DNA of 64,000 bases from Micavibrio_A sp041655955. GTDB taxonomy: Bacteria > Pseudomonadota > Alphaproteobacteria > Micavibrionales > Micavibrionaceae. Of this stretch, positions 59,005 through 64,000 are shown one piece after another (the stretch's first letter is position 1; the number at the start of each line of letters is the position of its first letter). Made by a program: the position numbers and the translations under genes. Where the stretch lies: assembly GCA_041655955.1 (NCBI GenBank), contig JBBAEN010000002.1, forward strand, positions 372,001 to 436,000, written 5' to 3'. The notes beneath the pieces are model-generated. The model searched no databases and had not been told where the DNA came from. It was given only the letters and a program-made list of their open reading frames with translations.

Positions 59005-59671
59005 CAGGACATATCCGCGACAATATTGCTCCAATATTGCTGCGCAGGAAGCGACAATCTGGCTTTATGATGTGATTGGTGAAAGTGCATGGGGCGGGAT
59101 CGGTGCGGCACAATTTGTCAAAGATCTGGCGGCCATATCTGCGCCTGTTATACATTTGCGCATTAACTCCCCGGGTGGTGATGTGTTTGACGCCCGCGCC
59201 ATGGTAACGGCCATAAAGCAGCACCCCGCGCAGATTATTACTCATATCGATGGCTTGGCGGCATCGGCAGCCTCTTATATTGCGCTGGCGGGCGATGCGG
59301 TGGAGATGAGCGATGGCGCATTTCTTATGATTCATAATTCATGGGGATTGGTTATTGGCAATCGTCATGATCTTTTGGACATGGCCGCCACCTTGGAAAA
59401 AATCGATGCCAGCATTCTGGCCGATTATCACGAAAAGACCGGAAATGATAAGGCACAGATTGCTGATTGGATGGACAGGGAAACATGGTTTACAGCCCAA
59501 GAGGCGCTTGATGCGCGCTTTGTTGACCGCCTTGCAGTTTCAGAAGAAAAACAAGCGCAACAGCGCTGGGATGTATCGGCCTATGTCCATCCGCCTGATG
59601 CTTTCACCCGCACAGATTATGGCCTGTATGACAGGCTGAGGCGGGTTGAGGTCATAGAAAAAGCAAACTGA
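58964..59671 (+). CDS. ClpP-like prohead protease
   Basis: The 235-residue product is an S14-type head maturation protease: IRINSPGGDVFDARAM-type segment (RINSPGGDVFDA), the nucleophile region HIDGLAASAASYIALAG with S101, and LMIHNSWG with H124. It trims scaffold or capsid during head assembly. ATG 58964 has GAGGG upstream and overlaps the portal end. A terminator separates it from the capsid gene. Part of the C-terminus beyond residue 200 may act as scaffold-like tail. Confidence 0.9.
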   Translation: MLQKNKIQQLLQDNRTYPRQYCSNIAAQEATIWLYDVIGESAWGGIGAAQFVKDLAAISAPVIHLRINSPGGDVFDARAMVTAIKQHPAQIITHIDGLAASAASYIALAGDAVEMSDGAFLMIHNSWGLVIGNRHDLLDMAATLEKIDASILADYHEKTGNDKAQIADWMDRETWFTAQEALDARFVDRLAVSEEKQAQQRWDVSAYVHPPDAFTRTDYGLYDRLRRVEVIEKAN

Positions 59672-59693
59672 ACTATATACGCAATTATCAACC

Positions 59694-59715
59694 ATCGCCT
59701 TCGGGCGATTTTTTT
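59694..59715 (+). terminator. Terminator between protease and capsid genes
   Basis: ATCGCC (59694-59699) pairs with GGCGAT (59704-59709) around a TTCG loop, with seven T after it. It may insulate the highly expressed capsid gene. Confidence 0.85.
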
Positions 59716-59728
59716 ATGGAGAAAAGCA

Positions 59729-60967
59729 ATGAGCATCCAAAAACTACGTGAAGAGCGTTCTGCCAAAGCAAAGAGCTTGCGCAATTTGGTCGATCAGCAT
59801 CAGGGCGATCAATGGAAAGACGAGCAGCAAAAGCAATATGATGCGCTGGTTTCTGATATTGACCGTCTGGACACCCAGATTGAACGCACACAAAAAGCAT
59901 TTGATCTTGAGGCGCAGAACCGCGCTTCTATTGAAAAACGTGCCGATGAACAGGGGCTTTCTACTGACGAAGCCGCAAACCAGCTCCAGCAGGAAAAATC
60001 TGTTTTCGTATCATGGCTGCGCGGCGGAACGGAGGCTTTGTCCTATGAGCAACAGCAGATTGTTGCACGTAAAGCGGCGGCCATTCGCGCGACGCTGGGG
60101 ACAAGCGTTCCTGCCGAAGGTGGTTATCTGGTTCCGACTGATGTTGCCCGCCAGTTAATTGAGGCTATGAAAGCCTTTGGCGGTTTGCGCGATGTCGCGA
60201 CTATTTTGCCGACAGCCAGCGGTAATCCCATTAATTACCCCACCACAAATGCCACCGCAGAAGAAGGTGAAATTGTAGGTGAAAATCAATCGGTTTCTGC
60301 CGCAGATTTCAGCTTTGGTGTTAAAACGCTAGGTGCTTATAAATACAGCTCGAAATCCGTTGCCGTGCCGTTCGAGCTTTTGCAAGATGCTGTCATTGAT
60401 CTGGAAGCGCATATTACAGACCGCTTGGCCCAGCGTATTGCCCGTATTACCAACAAGCATTTTACAGTCGGCACGGGAACAGGGCAGCCCACAGGCATCG
60501 TAACGGCAGCAAGTTTGGGCGCAACCGCAAGCGCCGAGGACGCCATTACGTTTGATGAACTTATCGAGTTGGAACACAGCGTTGATCCCGCCTATCGCCA
60601 ATCAGGCAATTGCCGGTTTATGTTCCATGACGGCACGCTCAAACAATTGAAAAAACTGAAAGACGACCAAAATCGCCCCCTATGGTTGCCGGGTGTCGCC
60701 GTCAAAGAGCCTGATACGATTTTAGGGTATAGCTACACAATCAATCAGCATATGCCCACTCTGGCAACGGCAGCAAAAACCGTTTTATTTGGCGACTTTT
60801 CCAAATATCTGATCCGCGACGTTATGGCGGTATCCTTGTTCCGCCTTACAGATTCAAAATACACCGAAAAAGGACAGGTCGGATTTTTAGCATTCTCTCG
60901 TCATGATGGCAATCTGATTGATGTTGGTGGCGCGGTTAAATACCTTCAGCAGGATGATGGGGAATAA
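59729..60967 (+). CDS. HK97-family major capsid protein
   Basis: The 412-residue product has a coiled-coil scaffolding-like N-terminus (about 1-105: LREERSAKAKSLRNLVDQHQ to ANQLQQEKS) that the protease would remove, and the HK97 fold with GGYLVPTDVARQLIEAMKAFGGLRDVATILPT and the ending VGFLAFSRHDGNLIDVGGAVKYLQ. GGAG precedes the ATG. It is the main head shell protein. Confidence 0.95.
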   Translation: MSIQKLREERSAKAKSLRNLVDQHQGDQWKDEQQKQYDALVSDIDRLDTQIERTQKAFDLEAQNRASIEKRADEQGLSTDEAANQLQQEKSVFVSWLRGGTEALSYEQQQIVARKAAAIRATLGTSVPAEGGYLVPTDVARQLIEAMKAFGGLRDVATILPTASGNPINYPTTNATAEEGEIVGENQSVSAADFSFGVKTLGAYKYSSKSVAVPFELLQDAVIDLEAHITDRLAQRIARITNKHFTVGTGTGQPTGIVTAASLGATASAEDAITFDELIELEHSVDPAYRQSGNCRFMFHDGTLKQLKKLKDDQNRPLWLPGVAVKEPDTILGYSYTINQHMPTLATAAKTVLFGDFSKYLIRDVMAVSLFRLTDSKYTEKGQVGFLAFSRHDGNLIDVGGAVKYLQQDDGE

Positions 60968-60968
60968 A

Positions 60969-61469
60969 ATGAAAGCCCAATTAATTACACCACCGGCCAC
61001 CGAGCCGGTGACACTTGCCGATGCAAAGCTGCATTTGCGTGTCGAAACCGAAATGGAAGAGGATGATGACCTTATAGCAGCCCTTATCGTTACAGCCCGC
61101 GAACAGGCCGAACATCTAACGGGTTTGCGTCTTATCACGCAAACATGGGCGTTGGAGATGGATAAAGATGAAAGCGTTATACTTGATGGGTTTCTTCCCC
61201 TGCAAAGCATAGCTTCGGATGGTGCAGATTATGTGCTTGATAAAAAATGGCCGCCGCGTGTGCGGGTTTCTGATAGCGCAACCCTGACATTAATCTGCGG
61301 ATACGGGGTCGCGGCAGATATACCACGTTCGATTGTGCAGTGGATATTACTGCGCATTGGCGCGCTTTACGAGCAACGCGAAAATCTTCCATTCACAACA
61401 GCATCACAAATTGTTCCCCATAGTTTTGCGGACGCATTGCTTGATCCTTATCGTATTCCAAGAGCCTAA
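60969..61469 (+). CDS. Head-tail connector protein (gp6-like)
   Basis: The 166-residue product matches head-tail connectors of HK97-like phages: PVTLADAKLHLRVETEMEEDDDLIAALIVTAREQAEHLTGLRLITQTW and a C-terminal DIPRSIVQWILLRIGALYEQRE. It seals the portal. ATG 60969 has GGGGA upstream and is one base after the capsid stop; a frame opening at 60918 overlaps it. Confidence 0.9.
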   Translation: MKAQLITPPATEPVTLADAKLHLRVETEMEEDDDLIAALIVTAREQAEHLTGLRLITQTWALEMDKDESVILDGFLPLQSIASDGADYVLDKKWPPRVRVSDSATLTLICGYGVAADIPRSIVQWILLRIGALYEQRENLPFTTASQIVPHSFADALLDPYRIPRA

Positions 61470-61471
61470 CC

Positions 61472-61819
61472 ATGAGAGCCGGTCGTCTAAGGCAGCGTGT
61501 CGAGCTGCAAAATTATACTTGGACACAAAATCAAAATACGGGCGCTATTAGCTATACGTGGGTTACGGTTGCTACGCTTTGGGCATCAATCGAGCCATTG
61601 CAAGGCCGCGAATTTATCGCCGCGCAAGCCATCCAATCCGAAACCACCGTGCGCATCCGCATTCGCTATCGCGAGGGTATGAAGTCCTTTATGCGCATTG
61701 TGCATGACAGAATGATTTACGACATCACGTCCATCATTGATCCGCAATACCGGCACAAGGAATTACAGCTGATGTGCAAGGCACAAATGATGGAGGAAGA
61801 AGAGGAGGAAGATTGGTAA
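61472..61819 (+). CDS. Head closure protein
   Basis: The 115-residue product has the phage head-tail joining pattern: MRAGRLRQRVELQNYT, WVTVATLWASIEPLQGREFIAAQAIQSETTVRIRIRYR, and DIIDPQYRHKELQLMCK-like end (ITSIIDPQYRHKELQLMCK). It works with the connector to close the packaged head. It ends in an acidic tail (MMEEEEEEDW). Confidence 0.92.
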   Translation: MRAGRLRQRVELQNYTWTQNQNTGAISYTWVTVATLWASIEPLQGREFIAAQAIQSETTVRIRIRYREGMKSFMRIVHDRMIYDITSIIDPQYRHKELQLMCKAQMMEEEEEEDW

Positions 61820-62122
61820 ATGAGCGACAATACACCTTATACTTCTGACACAGTAAAAAGCCACATGGTCAATATCCCGCGCGAAGAATTCGAAACCCTG
61901 CTGGAACAAGCCGCCTGTCGTGGCGCACGCAAAGCCCTGAAAGAAGTTGGCTTGGCTGATGAGGATGCCGCCAACGATATCCGCACCCTGCGTGATCTGG
62001 CGGGTTCAATCAAAGTCATGCAACGGACATTCCTGCAAACGCTGGTGCGCTGGGTGACGGTCGGGCTTTTGGCTCTTTTGGTAGCAGGCATTGCCGCCAA
62101 AGGCGGGATATTCCACCGATAA
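61820..62122 (+). CDS. DUF6127-like single-span prophage protein
   Basis: The 100-residue product has a cytoplasmic helical domain (FETLLEQAACRGARKALKEVGLADEDAANDIRTLRDLAGSIKVMQRTF) and one C-terminal membrane span (about 75-95, WVTVGLLALLVAGIA). This matches the DUF6127 type found next to head-tail genes in alphaproteobacterial phages. A role in lysis or membrane anchoring is possible but unproved. Its start follows the previous stop directly. Confidence 0.72.
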   Translation: MSDNTPYTSDTVKSHMVNIPREEFETLLEQAACRGARKALKEVGLADEDAANDIRTLRDLAGSIKVMQRTFLQTLVRWVTVGLLALLVAGIAAKGGIFHR

Positions 62123-62234
62123 TCATATAATCAAAAACCCTGAAATATAGCCATTTATAAGCGTCTTATTCACTGGATTAACCGGCGAATAGAAGCGTTA
62201 CTGTTTACTGTGTTCAACAACAAAGGAGAAAGCC

Positions 62235-62537
62235 ATGAGCAAGAAATTTTGGAACGCCCACATTGACGACATTCAAAACGCCGGATGCACTGAAAATGAA
62301 ATCAACGCTCTGATGGATATTTTCTGCTACGCCACCCGCACAATCGCCTGCACGCTGGCTCGCAAAGCAGAGTTTGATTTAAAAGATTTTATCACCGCCC
62401 AGCAACGCGGCGTTACAGGATTCACCTTAATCCTTGCCAAAACAGATACCGCTGAAGCCGAACAATGGGCAGGCATTTTTGAAGCCAAAGGAAAATGCCT
62501 GAAGGTGTTGGGGATGCTTGAACGAGATCAAATTTAA
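62235..62537 (+). CDS. Hypothetical prophage protein, 100 aa
   Basis: A 100-residue helical protein (FWNAHIDDIQNAGCTENEINALMDIFCYATRTIACTLARKAEFDLKDFI) with no recognised domain. AAAGGAGA lies nine bases before the ATG. An inverted TATTC/GAATA repeat is in the 112-base gap upstream, which may hold its promoter. It converges on the HEPN-like gene with four bases between stops. Confidence 0.6.
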   Translation: MSKKFWNAHIDDIQNAGCTENEINALMDIFCYATRTIACTLARKAEFDLKDFITAQQRGVTGFTLILAKTDTAEAEQWAGIFEAKGKCLKVLGMLERDQI

Positions 62538-62541
62538 ACAA

Positions 62542-63465
62542 TTAGGAGTAAAATTCTCTAACTTCTTCAAAGCCATCAAGAGGCTTGCTCAGAACCTTTC
62601 TAATTATATTCAAAGTAGCCATCCTACTTGAGCCTCTCTCGCATGTATCTAGCATCGTATCATTATTGAATATATCAACAAACAGCTCGCAAAAACTGAA
62701 TGACCAATTGTTTATTTCTTCTATCTCATCAATGCTAGGAAAACCTTTTAGCTGATTTTGTGCTTCATAGTTGTTTAAAGTATTTTCTTGATGAGCAACT
62801 ACTTTATCTCTCCAAACAAACAGTGATTTTAAGCAGCTACTATTCTCACTTGAGGGAATTTGGGATTTGATATCATCAAGCGATTCAACTCCCAGCTTCT
62901 TCAAAAGATCAGGATTTCTTATTTTGGCACTACATTTGTTTTCGATTAAGAAGTCTACCAGTTCAGGTATCGTGTGTTTCTTATACTTTTTGTTGCTTGT
63001 GTCGTATATTTTGAAAGTTGACATCACCATTGTATCAATGGCCATACTCTGCACCACAGCAAAGAAATGGCCTTGTTTTTCTTTATTTATTTCCTTAGCG
63101 TGTTTTGATATCCCTCGATAAATGCCTATAGACTGCCTAACTTTTTCGGCATTGCCCACAATGGGTGAAACCATATCCATTATTGCATCGTAATAATACT
63201 TACGAGATCTCCCTTCAGTTGTTTTTATCTGAGGGTAACGCTTTTGTAGTCGTGGTCTCTGCGAGTCAATTTCAGAAACAAGTTGTTGTAATAAAGCGTG
63301 ATCATTATCAATCGGATTTACAGTCGCGGTAGAGCGTGTTTGTTTCTTACGGCATTGTTCTGGATATGTTTCAAAAACCCACGTTGCAATTTCACGAGCC
63401 GTGAAACGCTGCACAGGGTTACTTTCCAGAAACTCTTTTACTTTTTCACATAAATTTAATGCCAT
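62542..63465 (-). CDS. Winged-helix plus HEPN-like protein, likely defence cargo
   Basis: The 307-residue product starts with a winged-helix domain (about 1-90: FTAREIATWVFETYP to QLVSEIDSQRPRLQKRYPQIKTTEG) of the sort found at the N-terminus of restriction-linked and HrgA-like proteins. The rest is helical and contains R219-DKVVA-H225, an R-x5-H motif in a context (LKSLFVWRDKVVAHQEN) like AbiU2-type HEPN RNases of abortive infection. The gene is AT-rich, inverted relative to the phage head genes, and has its own terminator region, as phage morons do. I infer an anti-phage toxin with built-in DNA-binding or sensor domain. No separate antitoxin is visible. Confidence 0.65.
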   Translation of the reverse strand: MALNLCEKVKEFLESNPVQRFTAREIATWVFETYPEQCRKKQTRSTATVNPIDNDHALLQQLVSEIDSQRPRLQKRYPQIKTTEGRSRKYYYDAIMDMVSPIVGNAEKVRQSIGIYRGISKHAKEINKEKQGHFFAVVQSMAIDTMVMSTFKIYDTSNKKYKKHTIPELVDFLIENKCSAKIRNPDLLKKLGVESLDDIKSQIPSSENSSCLKSLFVWRDKVVAHQENTLNNYEAQNQLKGFPSIDEIEEINNWSFSFCELFVDIFNNDTMLDTCERGSSRMATLNIIRKVLSKPLDGFEEVREFYS

Positions 63466-63523
63466 AAAAACTCTCTCTTAATAATCATTAACTATAGCAA
63501 CCAGCTATAAAATCACAAGAAGC

Positions 63524-63552
63524 AAAAACCGCCCTCAAGAGGCGGTTTTTTT
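63524..63552. terminator. Bidirectional terminator
   Basis: AAAAACCGCC (63524-63533) pairs with GGCGGTTTTT (63541-63550), giving T runs on both strands. It lies between the start of the HEPN-like gene and the lysozyme-like gene. Confidence 0.85.
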
Positions 63553-63573
63553 ATTAACCAAAGGAGAAAGACC

Positions 63574-64000
63574 ATGCCGACCCAAAAACCGCGCGGTATT
63601 CGCAATCACAATCCTGGAAATATCCGCCGTAATGGTGACCCTTGGCAAGGTCTAGCCAAAGAGCAGAACGACCGTGAGTTCTTCACATTCAAATCTGCCA
63701 TTTACGGCATTCGCGCACTGGCACGGCTGCTGATTACCTATCAGGACAAATACGGCCTTTGCACAATCGAAGGAATTATCACGCGCTGGGCGCCAGCCAT
63801 CGAGAATAACACCGTCTCGTATATTCAGGCTGTAGCGCGGAATACGGGGTTTTCTGCGCTACAAACGCTGGATATGCACCGTTTCGAGCATTTGCAGCCG
63901 ATTGTGAAAGCCATCATTCAACATGAAAACGGCCAGCAACCGTACAGCGACGCTGAAATCACCAAGGCGCTGGTGCTGGCGGGCGTGGAGCCGAAACAAC
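63574..64000 (+). CDS. Virion lysozyme-like structural protein, 3'-partial
   Basis: From ATG 63574 (AAAGGAGA upstream) an open frame runs off the right edge; at least 142 residues are present. The start PRGIRNHNPGNIRRNGDPWQGL and FTFKSAIYGIRALARLLITYQDKYGLCTIEGIITRWAPAIENNTVSYIQAVA match the phage virion protein type related to PRD1 P5/lysozyme-like structural proteins, which aid cell-wall passage or lysis. The C-terminus is missing from the window. Confidence 0.82.
   Translation, partial: MPTQKPRGIRNHNPGNIRRNGDPWQGLAKEQNDREFFTFKSAIYGIRALARLLITYQDKYGLCTIEGIITRWAPAIENNTVSYIQAVARNTGFSALQTLDMHRFEHLQPIVKAIIQHENGQQPYSDAEITKALVLAGVEPKQ

Larger units (their letters stand above)
44070..64000 (+). 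mobile_element. Prophage, right end outside the window
   Basis: A run of phage genes: serine recombinase, sigma-like factor, toxin-antitoxin, methyltransferase, HNH nuclease, P27-type small terminase, large terminase, HK97 portal, ClpP-like protease, HK97 capsid, connector and closure proteins, and a virion lysozyme-like gene. Composition is less GC-rich than the chromosome. The left edge is set between tRNA-Tyr and 44421 and is approximate. Tail genes are expected beyond 64000. Confidence 0.85.

Overview
The window looks like a piece of an alphaproteobacterial chromosome with an integrated, tailed-phage prophage filling the right third. The alphaproteobacterial reading rests on a GcrA cell-cycle regulator with a cluster of five GANTC sites in front of it, an rpoZ-Rsh-acpS-lepB-rnc-era gene order, a KGG-type stress protein behind an EcfG-like promoter, and many DUF families common in that class. 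The mix of pseudopilin-like proteins and unfamiliar conserved genes would fit a Micavibrio-like or other uncultured lineage, but I cannot place it more closely.

Region 1 (1-16.7 kb): an unknown protein and a HAD phosphatase; acpP-fabF-mltG (fatty-acid carrier and elongation, then peptidoglycan chain termination) with a small KGG stress gene inserted on the other strand; a three-gene sugar/polymer cluster (asparagine synthetase-like, NAD-dependent epimerase, GT4 glycosyltransferase); a large prepilin-like protein; tRNA-Gly; a protein-quality group (YbaK-type tRNA editing, thioredoxin/TPR co-chaperone, LON-domain protein, Trm112-like); and leuA behind a leucine-rich leader peptide. Region 2 (16.8-34.2 kb): a degenerate chemoreceptor-like membrane protein, a NYN nuclease, rpoZ, the (p)ppGpp enzyme Rsh, acpS-lepB-rnc-era with four-base overlaps, gcrA, a double cold-shock protein, an acyl-CoA ligase, and pheST. 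Region 3 (34.2-44 kb): a pseudopilin-like protein behind a structured leader, rpmI-rplT without infC, gpt, polA, a secreted beta-propeller protein, rlmB and tRNA-Tyr.

Region 4 (about 44.1 kb to the right edge) is the prophage, which leaves the window unfinished. It starts shortly after tRNA-Tyr with an AT-rich OLD-family ATPase/nuclease, then a DUF2924-serine recombinase-HTH operon, an HxlR regulator, a sigma-70-like factor, small replication/regulatory genes, a HipBA toxin-antitoxin pair, a ParB-fused DNA methyltransferase, an HNH nuclease, an HK97-type head module (terminases, portal, ClpP-like protease, capsid, connector, closure) and a virion lysozyme-like gene. An inverted AT-rich gene at 62542-63465 encodes a winged-helix plus HEPN-like protein, a likely defence cargo.

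The most unusual signals are non-coding. (i) Two far-apart leaders (about 11.29-11.44 kb and 34.37-34.57 kb) share a 35-nt core, a closing stem with compensatory changes, a mutually exclusive upstream hairpin, and a possible ribosome-site sequestering stem: a candidate undescribed riboswitch-like RNA in front of a 34-aa membrane protein and a pseudopilin-like gene. (ii) Two prophage operons share a bipartite element with identical 13-nt spacing followed at once by a hairpin, possibly the target of the prophage sigma factor.
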